From positions 463,788,072 through 463,852,071 of the forward strand of contig NC_081406.1 of the NCBI RefSeq assembly GCF_030272615.1: DNA of 64,000 nt. The letters run 5' to 3'. Positions 47,188-58,428 of the stretch are shown here, piece by piece (the stretch's first letter is position 1; each line of letters starts with the position of its first letter). The position numbers and the translations under genes were made by a program. The notes beneath the pieces were generated by a model. That model did not search any database. It was not told the DNA's origin and worked only from the letters and a program-made list of their open reading frames with translations. The stretch is from Cryptomeria japonica (lineage: Eukaryota; Streptophyta; Pinopsida; Cupressales; Cupressaceae).

Positions 47188-47605
47188 ATCTCACCCTTTG
47201 CTATTGATGGAAACATTAGATGTGAAAAACATCTAAGTACCAAGAAATGCCAAACAAGTTCCCCCCAATGGAAGATAGCTAGCAATATCCCACATAAAGA
47301 TATAGCACTGAAGTTATGAAACAAAGACCAAACTCCTGTTGTGAATGATATCTTGTAAATCTCTAAATTACACATATATCTCTCCCCCTAATATATACAA
47401 CTCCTTAAGTTTTTCTTTTTCACATCAGTATCTCTCTCCCTTTCACATCAATGCCAAAAATCTGACAAAAATATCAAAGCCAAAACATAAACCATTGAAT
47501 CATAAAGATAATTACTCCCCCTGAGCAGCAACATCCCCACATCAGTGCTGAAATGAAAAATATGTTTGATAATGCATACCGGACTGAAGCTAAAAAGCAT
47601 CAATC
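47188..47605 (-). other. 3' end of the interior of copia element D
   Basis: Minus strand: a PPT GCAAAGGGTGAGAT (47188-47201) and, further in, CTGCTCAGGGGGAGTAATT (about 47510-47530), as in copia 3' regions. No ORF. Cut at about 47605 by element C. Confidence 0.55.
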
Positions 47606-50600
47606 AATTTAAAAGACCTAGGCCCGTATTTCAGTTGGCCCCCAAAATAGCAAAGGAAAGATGATACCTTAGGTGCATTCTCTCAAATCCCTAAAGGTGT
47701 TGTATATGCTGAAGACCCTAGAATGTATATTCACTGCAATATTGAAGAGCTAGGAGATGAGGAAATCAAAACCATGTACAAAATTAGGATATGTGATGAT
47801 ATCGGCAATATCAAAGTTGAACACAAAATCATTGAAACCCTAGGATTCACAAAAATCCTTAGTATTCCTGAATTTCCTAAGGATGTGATTAGGATAGTAT
47901 TAAGCAAAGTTCATGGAGAATTTTTCTGGTTAGATACAATTCATAAGATAACCAAGCAAGCGGTAAAGGTTGTCACAGGGTTATTGGCCACCGGTAAAAG
48001 ACCAGATAAAAACAAGAAAGTTTCAAATGATTTAGTCATTGACCTACAAGGTGCAACCTCTGATAAAAGATCTTTAAGGGTTAATGATGTAAAGGATACA
48101 AATGTGAGATTCATAAGCATGATATTAGGTTACAAAGCCACTCATGCCAATAGACTCAACTCAGTTCCAAGTTTATGCATCAAGAGTGCTTATGACATAA
48201 TAACCAACAATGCAAAAATTGACATCTGTGAATGGCTAAAGGATGAACTGATAGACAACCTTGGAAAAATAAAGAAGGATAAGAAAGGAACCTTTAGATT
48301 TGGAAATCTATTAGTGTGTCTAATGCTTCATATAACAAAACAAGTTCCCAGTATAGGATATAAAGATTTCAGATATGACATACCGATAGGAAAGCAACTG
48401 ACAGAACTGTTCAATACCATGGGCGAGAATAAGGAAAACAACATTCATGACTTTCTCCAACCACTAAAGACAAAAATGAAGAAAAGGACAAGGTTATCAC
48501 AGAAGATTGTAGACAAGTACAAAGATGATATATGCTTTGTTATCAAAAAGGATGAAATTTGGATGGAAGCAGTCATCCCTAGGACAATCTGGGTAATAGA
48601 AATGGGCTATGAAACAGATGACCACATAGTTGAAACTTATGCCAAAGCACTTTTGGAAGCCCCCAATGAACCTAAAGAAGAAATATTTGGTAGTGCTAAA
48701 ACCATAGAAAGCCAAATTCAATCAAAGAAAAGAGTGGAAAAGGTTGAGGCATTTGTGAGGAAAGGATCCAAACAAGCAAAAGCCATTAAGGAAGATATAT
48801 TAAAGAAAACCAGCATAACTGAAGATGAGTTGGCAGCCCCACAACCCGAAGCTCATCTATCACTGGTAGATACTTCCTCAGAAGGAGATAAGCCAACAAC
48901 TTTTAAAAGAGTTGTTAGAAAAAGAGATCTCTCACTGACAACCACTCCTTCACCTAGAAGGACAAGGTAGAAGCAACAAACTGTGAGATCTCCAGTCAGA
49001 AAGGTCACACCTAAAAAGAAGCTGACCCCTAAGAAAAAGAAAAATGCAAAAACTGACTTGGCGCCTCTAGACATTTTGTTAAATGAGATCACAGAGGAAG
49101 GAAAACTGAAGAACATAGGGAAAATTTATGAGGAAAGTGTAATATTACACATGGACATGTTTAAAAAGTTTTTGATGCAAGTCATAAATGAAATTCTTGA
49201 TGACTTATACAAACGACTTGAGGCCGGAAGGCAAGGAGTAATTGAACTGGACAAGAAATTAAAAATAGAAAAACTACTTGCAGTGTATCCAATAAACTCC
49301 CCAAAAGAAATTGATGATCTGATAGCTCAGGCTAACCAGACAGTTTTTTCCACTACTCACTAGCAAATTTCACTGATGGCAGGTAGAGTTACAGAGGTTT
49401 AAGAGGAAACAGAAGATGGTTGGGACATATTTTTGGTTGAAAAAGAAAAACAAGAAGAATATAGGAATCCCAAGCCTATTAAGGTATATCAGAAGGATAA
49501 GGTCAAAGGGAAAGGGAAAATTGGTGGACCTCCAAGCATAAAGGTTAAAGATAACCTACCTCCACCTATAAAAATTACAATCCCTGAAAACTAATCGGCA
49601 ACTGAAAGCATGGATACAGAGGATAGCAATACAAATCCTGAAGTCCTATTCACTGTAAATGTTGATACCCAAAAGATCAACCTAACAGTTGATAAAGACC
49701 CAAGTGAAAAATTAGATATAGCCAAAGAGCCTCCGGTAACAGGAAATACAAAGCATTAGATAGCGGATACAGGGAAAAAGATGGAATCTGAAGCACAAAT
49801 AGAGAAACTGACAGAGCTAAAGGCTCCGAAACAGATGCCACCGGTAAGAAATGAAGCAGGAAAACCAGTGCTAAAGGAAATGCAGACACAAACTGACCTG
49901 CCAGAGGTCAATGCAAGCATGGTCACTTCCATCGGTACTCAATTTGTTGGGTCACCATCAAGGTCAACAAATGTGACTGAGGTATTACTTGAATCCATCA
50001 AGAAAATAACTGATTATAGCTCACAAGCTTACAAAGCAATAGGTGATTCAATACCAATTTTGAAAACAATCGCTCCTAATTGTAATATAGATAATAAAGA
50101 TTCTTTAGGATAGTTGGATACACTATGTAAATACATTTCTGGAAATATTGAGAAAATAAAGGTAGAATCTGTAAAGGACATTGTAGAAAAGGAGAAATAG
50201 AAATTCTTTGAGGAAGAAATTAAGAAGTGTAACAGAGATTTTGACACACTTCTACGGGAACTGTGTAGTTTGTTAAAAGAGTATAAAAACCTGTACAAAG
50301 ACACATGCAAAACAAACTTCCTGACTATAGATATAGACAACAAGATAAGAAAGACACAGGAAGAGATAAACAAGCTTGCAGACAATTTTGTCAACTCACT
50401 AGATTCATTATCTATTTTTGAAGATAGGTTAGCAAATTTTGACACAGAATTACTTAAATAGGAGAAAGAGAAAGAGACAATAATAAATAAGGCAAAATAC
50501 TTGAGATCTAAACTAAGTTCAAGATTGGATTATCTAGCATCTCTACAGAAGGAAATCTCAGAGGCATTAACACCAGGAAGTAAAACACCAGCAGAGCAAT

Positions 50601-50728
50601 TGTAGCATCTCACCGGCACTGTGAAGAGAACTGAAACAACAATAAAAGATAGCAAAAAGTTTATGGATAGTATAAACTTAATTTTGGGTGATCTTTTTCA
50701 GATAATAACTACCCAACTACAAGGTTGA
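47606..50728 (+). pseudogene. Element C ORF2: most complete copy of the unknown protein
   Basis: One frame for about 1,040 codons, ending in a TGA at 50726-50728, with about eight in-frame stops but no frameshift; 415 codons (47723-48970) are uninterrupted. Order: conserved N-terminal region (ELGDEEIKTMYKIRICDD, RIVLSKVHGEFFWLDTIH, MILGYKATHANRLNSV, FGNLLVCLMLHI), lysine-rich region TPKKKLTPKKKKNAKTD (about 49010-49060), low-complexity linker with IKVKDNLPPPIKITIPEN, the repeat-like EMQTQTDLPEVNASMVTS, and a C-terminal coiled coil (FFEEEIKKCNRDFDTLLREL, KTQEEINKLADNFVNSLDSL). No known catalytic motif. Predicted nuclear, oligomeric; function unknown. Confidence 0.78.
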
Positions 50729-50930
50729 GGTTATGGACTAGTATAACTAAAAACTCTACTAACATCTTGACAACCTTTGTCATTGATGCCAAAGGAGGAG
50801 TAGTAGGATGAGAAAATTCAAAACACAGGGATCATATGCTCAGGAGGAGTCCCTCATTCTTTTGGTGAATTTTTGGTCTACACATTTTTGGACATCTTTT
50901 TGAAATTTCTCATGAGTGTTGCCATCAATG

Positions 50931-50944
50931 CCAAAGGGGGAGAT
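50931..50944 (+). promoter_or_regulatory. Polypurine tract of element C
   Basis: CCAAAGGGGGAGAT directly precedes the LTR start at 50945, as in element A. Confidence 0.85.
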
Positions 50945-51749
50945 TGTTGGCATATGGACACTCCAATGAGACATTGTGTGTGATTGAAGGTTTTGGCATT
51001 GATGGCAACCTTGCAATCCTATGGCACCGGCAAGACATTCTACCGGCAAAGCATTATTCAAGCAAGACAGTGCACTGACATCAACAAGACCACTCTACAT
51101 TGGCATTGGCACCGGCTTAGAAGAAAAGATGTATACCGACATAGAGGCCGATAGGATTTTTGATATATAATATTTTGTTTATTATTGTAAGCCGACTTGG
51201 CAAATTGTAAAATGACTCTTGTATATAAAGGAGATCATTGTAGACATTTGTAGGAGAATGTAGCGAGCATAAAGAAAATTATTAGGTAGACCTAATGTGT
51301 GAATTGTAGGTCAAAGGTATATGTAAAGAACAGAGCAAGAACCGGTACTGAATCTGGCATTGAAGATGTTATTGTAAAGCAGTACAGAATATTGGATTAG
51401 CTTAATCCTCATTGTAAGTCAGTGTGACTTCTCACTGAGCAGTGTGCTCTAGGCAGTTGGCCTTCCTGCATGTGGAGGCCCCTATTGTAAGTAATATTCT
51501 CTTATTGGCTAGTAAGTGAATATTGTGGGTCACAAATCTCACCAAGGTTTTTCCCACACCGGGTTTCCTCATTAAAGATCTTGTGTTATGGTGTTCTTTT
51601 CATGTGGATGTTTTTTCTATTTATTACATTAATTCTTGCATATTGGTACACTATTACTTTATGTTCTGCATGTTTTATCTTAAGAAAATTTAATACCAGT
51701 CAGATACTGATTCACCCCCCCCCTCTCAGTATCTGTGGGAACCCTAACA
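50945..51749 (+). repeat. 3' LTR of element C
   Basis: 805 bp, TGTTGGCATATGG to CCCTAACA. Matches the LTR of B. Hairpins at 51527-51544 (GTGGG/CTCAC) and 51703-51733 (GATACTGA/TCAGTATC around a C-run). Confidence 0.9.
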
Positions 51750-53402
51750 ACATTAGCACTCTCCATAATTCTCTGAAATCTTTTGTTATAACATCTATAT
51801 GTCTTTCTTTCATTAGAATAACCAAGAAATATGACTTCATCACATCTAGAATTAAATTTTCCTATGATATCATCTCTCCTAATATAACATTTACTACCAA
51901 ATATTGTGAAATACTTAACTGTAGGTGTATTGCCAAACCATAATTCATAAGGTGTCTTACCGGTTTCTCCTTTGATATGTACTTTGTTGAATGTATAAAT
52001 CATCATGCTCACAACTTCTCTGCATAGATATGAGGTAGACTAGCTTCCATCATCATTGTCCTAGCTGCATCCAAGATAGTTTCGTTCTTTCTTTACACAA
52101 CTCCATTTTGCTGAGCTATCTGGGGAGCAGAAAATTATCTCCTTATGCCATGCTTCTCACTACAGTTATTAAACTCAGCCGATGTGAATTCTCCACCATG
52201 ATCTGACCTCAAACATTTAATCTTCAATCCTATCTCAGTTTCCACTTTAGCCTTAAATATTTTAAACTTTTCAAATGCCTCAAATTTCTCCCTTATAAAA
52301 GCAACCCACATCATTCTATAATAATCATCAATGACTAGCATGAAATATCTATCACCTTGAAAATTTTTAACTCTAGCAAAGCCACACAAATCAGTATGAA
52401 TAAGATCAAGAACATCATTAGATTTTTCTTGTATACTCCTAAAAGAGGTTCTGACCTGTTTACCCATTTGACATTCTATACATACTAGATTATAGGGCTT
52501 CACAATCTTAGGTATATCTCTAACTGCCTTAATAGAACTGATCTTCACAATGCAATAAAAATTCACATGAGATAGCCTCTTATGCCATAGCCAACTTTCA
52601 TCAATCTATGCAATTGAACATGTCTTCTCATCGGAATTCAAATGAAATATATTACCTTTTGTCTGTGTGCCTATTGCAATCTCCAAACTAGATCTGCTAA
52701 TGATTTTGCATTTTCCATCCTTGAACTGTAATTGAAATCCTTTATCCACCAATTGTCCTACACTCAAAATATTATGCCTTAAACCTTCAATATAATAAAA
52801 ATTATTAGTATTGTTCTTACCATCCAATGATATAGTTCCTTTTCCTTTGATCATACATGCTTTGTCATTTCCAAATCTAACCAGACCACCATCAAATTCT
52901 TGCAAAGATAGAAACTTCCCTTTATCTCCAATTATATGATGTGAACAACCACTGTCAATTACCCATTCATCCTTGTCTTCAATTTTAGCAGCAAGTGCCT
53001 TCTCTTCTGGTACATTCTCTTCTAGTGTCAAAACATCTTCCTTGATAGCCAGGAACACCCATTCCTTTCCATTGTCGAAACTACTATCAAAATCTTTTGT
53101 CGGTTCATCATCAGAATCGGAAATGCCTTCCTCATCCGCTATGTAGCATGATTTGTCTCTATTTTTCTTGTACTTATACTTGTTCTGATATCCAGGGTTA
53201 GGCTTAAAAGATCTACTAACTCTTTCTTCAAATCTTGAATTCCTTTTAGGACATCTAGATGCAAAATGACCTATCTTATTAAGTGCAAAACATTTAAAAG
53301 GTTTTTTCCTTCATACTTACTTCCTGTTGGTCCTTTAGGTACCCTTCTAGAAAATATGGCTTCCAGTTTGTCAAATTCTTCATCTTCTCTCTTCATATCT
53401 AT
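51750..53402 (-). pseudogene. Copia element D: end of gag, protease and integrase
   Basis: Minus strand. Degenerate knuckle CFALNKIGHFASRC (about 53290-53250); protease WVIDSGCSHHIIGD (about 52980-52940) with LRHNILSVGQLVDKG; the pre-integrase zinc region WHKRLSHVNF...CIECQMGKQ; and integrase blocks DLIHTDLCG, LVIDDYYRMMW, CLRSDHGGEFTSAEF, carrying the D,D,E residues. A frameshift near 52100 leads to ETGKTPYELWFGNTPTVKYF and VIFLGYSNERKTYRCYNKRF. The reading ends at ESANV, just before RT would start, at the edge of element C. RT and RNase H are absent. At 53402 element G interrupts gag. Confidence 0.82.
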
Positions 53403-54131
53403 TGGTTAACGGATTGGATTTCTCAAAATTTACAAATAAATACCCCTGTTGTCCAAATAGAAAACCAATGATAACCAGCAGTTAGGTAAATAATTATTTT
53501 TCTTACCCTCTGCATTAAGGTACAACTCCTTATATAATATTCAATGAATTTTGAAAAATTTTCTCTTTATGTGATTCACTTTTAACTAGAAAGTAAACAA
53601 AAGGCTTCAACATTCATTAGTCAACACAATATGAATGCTTAATGATGGATAATGAAATTCATAATAAGACGTTTGATCTCAAATGGAAATTAACTCTCAG
53701 GATGATAAAAGAATGTTTGAATTCTGATTGACACTCACTCATGTCTCACAAGACAAGGGGAATCAGAAAATTCAAAAGCTTATAGCTAGTTTCACTTACC
53801 AAATTGATTCATAGACTTCAAATGAAAAATCAGAGAAAAGAAATTGATACACGGACACATCATCATTCCAACAGAAATTTTACGCATTCAAAACACACAG
53901 GTTTCTCAAGTTGTAACATATATTTCATTCCACTCAAAGATGGGTATTTCACTGAAATTACCAGTGAAAATAGTCTGGTCCTTCAAGTTGTTACCTCCAA
54001 AAAATTATATCGCGCAAAAACATCCTTACAAATATATATAGCCACCAGGCTTAATTGTCTTTTTAAATAAAATGCAAATATGAAATTCTAGAAACAACTG
54101 CCTATAACTGAAATTTAACTAAACGGCTACA
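53403..54131 (-). repeat. Probable 3' LTR of element G
   Basis: The end at 53403 (GTTAACCA on the minus strand) is where homology to D's gag stops. A TATATATA box lies at about 54034-54041. The start at 54131 (TGTAGCCG) is tentative; no clear purine tract precedes it. Confidence 0.45.
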
Positions 54132-54171
54132 AGACGTAAATAGAGCCATAACTAAAAGAACAGAAAACAGC

Positions 54172-57100
54172 CTAAATTGTCTCTGAAGTGTGCGTGGTGC
54201 CACGCATATTTCGCCACTCCATATGAGCCGTGGAGAAATTATGAACTACTTGGTAATGCGGGAGACCAATGTGCAGGATGCGTTGCTTCCAGATCTCTTT
54301 ATCCATACCCACCTGCGTGACTTTATTTTTATGCACCTCTAAGTGATCTGAACAGACAACCAACATGGATTCAATGAGGGCCACTCTGGTGAAGTCATCA
54401 CGGGTAAAGGATTTTGATTCTTTAACGGAATTGATTTTCCCTTTGAAATTCTGCACCATATCTACTACCTGTTCAATGGTCTGTCCGTCTTCCTTCAGAA
54501 GTTGTACATCGATGCACTTCAAGTCTTTCTGAATCAAGGCAATGAGTTCTTTCAATTCTTTTAGCAACTTAATGGACTCTTCATGACCTTGTTTTATGAT
54601 TGAATTTCTCCATTCAATGTTTTCCTTGGCCACATGCAGTATCTTGTCATCTAAATCATTTACTACCTTTTCTATAAGGAAGTTCATGATGCCATACTTC
54701 TATACATCTTTCATTTGAACCAGTACTACAGCCCATTTTTTCCTTTCCTTTTCCCATGCCAAGACCTTTGTTTCTAGCTCTTGAGTCACAGTCATAGCAT
54801 CCTCATACGCCTTTACCAGATTAGCAATATACTCTATTCATTGCTAAATTATGAACTCAAGCCACTCTTAAAAAGGTTTCTGCCAGGTCATGATTTCTCT
54901 GAACCTTATCCAACAAATTCTAGTTCATAGGAGATCTAGGATCAAAATTTTGAGGAACCTGTGACAGGGGCTGTGGGCTGGGATGATGAATGGCATTAAT
55001 ATACTCCGCCATCTACTTCACAGTCTGCTTCAACTCTCATTTTTCTTTCTCATCCTTCCATGTTCTGGACAACATTCATTTAGCAGAGGACTCTAAGTGT
55101 TTTGCATCAGCATCCCTTGAAGCAGTTCCTAAATCAAGCTTTTCAACAACAAAATCCTGCTCCGTTGCGTTTTCTGGATCTTTGTTAGAAATAGGCCTAG
55201 CCACTTCAGCTACCCAGTGCCCTGTATTCTCATCCACCTCTAGCATAGCTTCTGCTTTTAGCTTTTTGGACTTAGGTGTTTTTTCGAGGCATTTTCTCAC
55301 CATATCTTCCATGGGTACACTGATAGGGACTACATTGCGTTTCTTACTTATTGATGCTCCTAACCACCTTGAAACATTTGAGGATATCTTAGCTGGCGAT
55401 GTTTGACATTCGGATGAATCCATGGTCACCAAAGTAGTCACTTGATCGGGGCCTTCCCCAGACTGCTCCTTCTCTTTACCTGCATCTTGAGCTGCAGGAA
55501 TGTCTGTTTCTGGTTCACCCATACTCACTTGCACGTCCTCAGTATCAAGAACTATGATGGTTTCTTTTCCTATGATGTTTGTACCTTTCCTTTTACTTTT
55601 GGAATGGGTGACTCGAACCGATGAGGGGCCAAACAGTGGTTCTTTAAGTCTTCTAGTTTGAACCTTTTCACTTCGAGTACCAGTGACACCTATAATATCA
55701 ACAACAATGTTAGAAGAAGAAATTGATACAGCAGCATGAGATTGCTCAACTGATTTCTCGATTGAGCCGGCAACAAATTTTATTCCAGGCCTACAATCTC
55801 TTAACCATTTCTCCATTCTCCTTATTACATTAAAGGTTCTTGACTGAATATTTTCTTCTTCTTTCCTATCCTAACCAATTTCAGGAATAGGTTGCACATG
55901 AACTCTTTTATTGAACTCTGGGTCCAATACATCTTCATCTTACACTTCTTGTATTCTTGCAATGTTCATGGGCAATTTCAAAGTAATAATTTGCGGTAAA
56001 GTGAACCTCGACCATAATCTTCTCTGAACTTCAAATTCATCACAACAATCCTCCCAATAATCTTATAATTGGGGTATATGTGAGAAGTTCACATCAACAT
56101 TCAGTTTCTTCATTGCATATTCTTTGTTGTCGCACCCCTACCGACCAACATATGGTGGCAAATTCATCTTCTTGAGCTCCAATTCTAAGTTCAATGCATC
56201 AGAAATAGTTTGGCAACTATAATGTCCGAGTTCAACTGGGAAAATTGCTTCAGAATCACTTTTCATCCCAAATCTCTTATCCATATGAGCTAGTTGTCTG
56301 CTAACTTCTAAAAGTACATAGCTGTCGAGAGCATATCTGGGTAATCTGAAAGGTTCATCTTCAAAGCCTCCAATTCTGATATAAGTGAATCTAGGAAATT
56401 GAATGAAACAACTCCCATATGTGTTGACCAACTTTAATGCCTTAGGTGACATCCTATTATTCAAAGTTCCCTGCAGTTCAAAAGTTAATCTTCTCACAAA
56501 GACATCATTCCATCTCAAAAAAACATTTCTGTATCTCTGTATTTGCAAATGTGGATAGCACTCGTAGACCTTCATTCTATTAACCCAGGGTTCCTGATGT
56601 GATCCCGGCCATTCTCTGATACATACTAGAATATAGAACAAGTATGAAGTCATGTGAAAATTAGCTGTTCCAACAAAATTACTCAACCTTCATGCAATCT
56701 CTCAACAATTACTTGTGCCCAGTCCAGGTATTTCTCACCAGCTAATAACACCTAAATGTAAAAATACATCCAGTCCTCCAAATAAAAGGGATGTGAATTC
56801 CCCTTAAGCCTGTTCAAAAGGACCATAATATCCCTAACTTCTGTGATGAAATGCTCTCTTGTTAAGGGTTTGGGCAATCTAGAACCTCCCTTTTGTATTT
56901 TAAGGAGCCAGTTCCTGGCTATGATGCTCCGATAGACACTTCTCTTCTCAGAGAAAAATGCATATGAGATTCCTATGGACCAATCTTCATACGGCTCTTT
57001 GCGAGGAATTTAAATTGCAGCCATTACAGTTTCTCTGTCAATCTGCACTAGCATGTCTCCATTATTGGCTCTAATACACCTATTACCAACATCATATCAG

Positions 57101-57348
57101 TTCATACATGCATATACTAATTCTGGGCAAGGAGCAGCAATTGGGAATGCAGTGGCCTCAACAAGACCACTATGAACTATCTTTTCCATCATGGAATTAG
57201 CTGTTGGGTTCTTGGCCCTATCTAAAAAGTTATCTAACTCATCCTGAATGAAGGCTGTATCATCTAACTCTAGAAGGGTACTAACTAGGCATGATGTTTG
57301 ACCCAATTTGGGCATAATCGGTCTCATTTTTGTTTTAAATTGCGTCAA
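54172..57348 (-). pseudogene. Element G extra ORF behind integrase, unknown function
   Basis: About 1,050 codons in the same sense as pol, with frameshifts near 56690 and between 55076 and 54687 and several stops. First ATG in the opening frame is at 57327 (MRPIMPKLGQ). The N-terminal two thirds look globular: DDTAFIQDELDNFLDRA, RNWLLKIQKGGSRLPKPLT, EKYLDWAQVIVERLHEG, YECYPHLQIQRYRNVFLRWN, FIQFPRFTYIRIGG, FPVELGHYSCQTISDALN. A basic, Ser/Thr-rich disordered stretch follows (55800-55080, SKSKRKGTNIIGKE, KTPKSKKLKAEAM), then a coiled-coil C-terminus (54687-54172). Extra ORFs between integrase and 3' LTR are known in Tat/Ogre-type elements. I do not recognise this one. Confidence 0.62.
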
Positions 57349-58428
57349 TCAGACAGCATTCAATTTTGAAGCAAAGAATTACACTTTCCAATTTTCAAAA
57401 CTAAACAGAGCAGGGGAAAATAAGCAATTGAACTCACCTGTCTTCAACATCAAACTGTGAAACCCTCAGAAGAACTGAGCTAAATTACCTTCTGTGTCTC
57501 CACTCTTCGCCAACGGCAACAATAATTACCTTACCTGGAATGCCCCAAATTTAAAGACGGAAAAGACTGAAATGAACCAACACACGCTTTGGCCCATCTT
57601 ATTCTCTGTGTGAAACCACTTGTGATTTGATATAGTTCTGACATGCTTATTAATTAGAAATCAACTCCACACAGTCGAAATGCCTTCTCATGATTGTTTC
57701 CATAATTACAATTGGAAAACATGAAAACCAAGGAAAATTTTGTTTTGATTGCGCCACCTTTTTTTTCATGACACCATCGGGCTAAGTTGAAAAACACCAC
57801 TTTCAACCTTGAACTCATTTTTAAAGAAGTTCATTGGTTCAAAGTTCAATGACAACAAGTCACATTTGCAAACAAGCAGAAAGAGACAAAAGGAACGTCC
57901 AAAAGCACGGGAATGAACCTTGAACCTTGAACCATTTCAAAGCAAAAGTTCAATGGTTCAAGTTCAAAGAGAACACAAGACAAGAACTGAAAAGACAGCC
58001 GCAAAACACAAGACAAAAGACCAATTGAACCTTAAACCTTGAACCGTAAAGGTTCAAAGTTCAAGTTCAATGACTATGCCAATGACAATTTGGAACTTTA
58101 TGGAACGCATTTCTCTTGAACTCGAATTGTGAACTTTATTAAAGGTTCGATGAATGAGTACGAAGTTCGTTTAATGAAGACTTAAGTCCTAAAAAATAAT
58201 TACCCTCTTTTTTTCATTGGCTATAAATGAAAAATAAAAAGGGGCCAACAATTGGCTCTGGCTGGGGAATAGGACTGTGAAGGACTAGGAAGGAACTTAG
58301 GATCTCTAGTTTCGCACTGAAGCAAGGATGAGGATACAAAATAGGAATGGCTTGACACAACAAAACCGACACAACAAAGCCAACACAACAAACTTAAGCT
58401 ATGTACAAAAAATTTGAGGGACACTCCC
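57349..58428 (-). other. Spacer between integrase and extra ORF of element G
   Basis: No ORF. 57840-58080 is crowded with GGTTCAA and TTGAACC words that form inverted repeats, for example TTGAACCTTGAACCATT (57920) facing AATGGTTCAAGTTCAA (57952), and TTGAACCTTAAACCTTGAACC (58026) facing AGGTTCAAAGTTCAAG (58050). These could fold as hairpins or act as repeated protein sites; unproven. Confidence 0.5.

Larger units (their letters stand above)
47606..51749 (+). mobile_element. Element C: pol-less copia-type element, 5'-truncated
   Basis: Begins inside ORF2 (homology to B starts at TTAAAAGACCTAGGCCC, about 47608) and continues to a complete 3' LTR ending CCCTAACA at 51749. The 5' LTR, ORF1 and the first roughly 15 codons of ORF2 are missing. 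Inserted in, or joined to, minus-strand copia element D, whose parts lie on both sides. Confidence 0.85.

Noticed and set aside
54990-55406. 138-codon plus-strand Ser/Phe-rich ORF
   Set aside because: Antisense of the extra ORF of element G.
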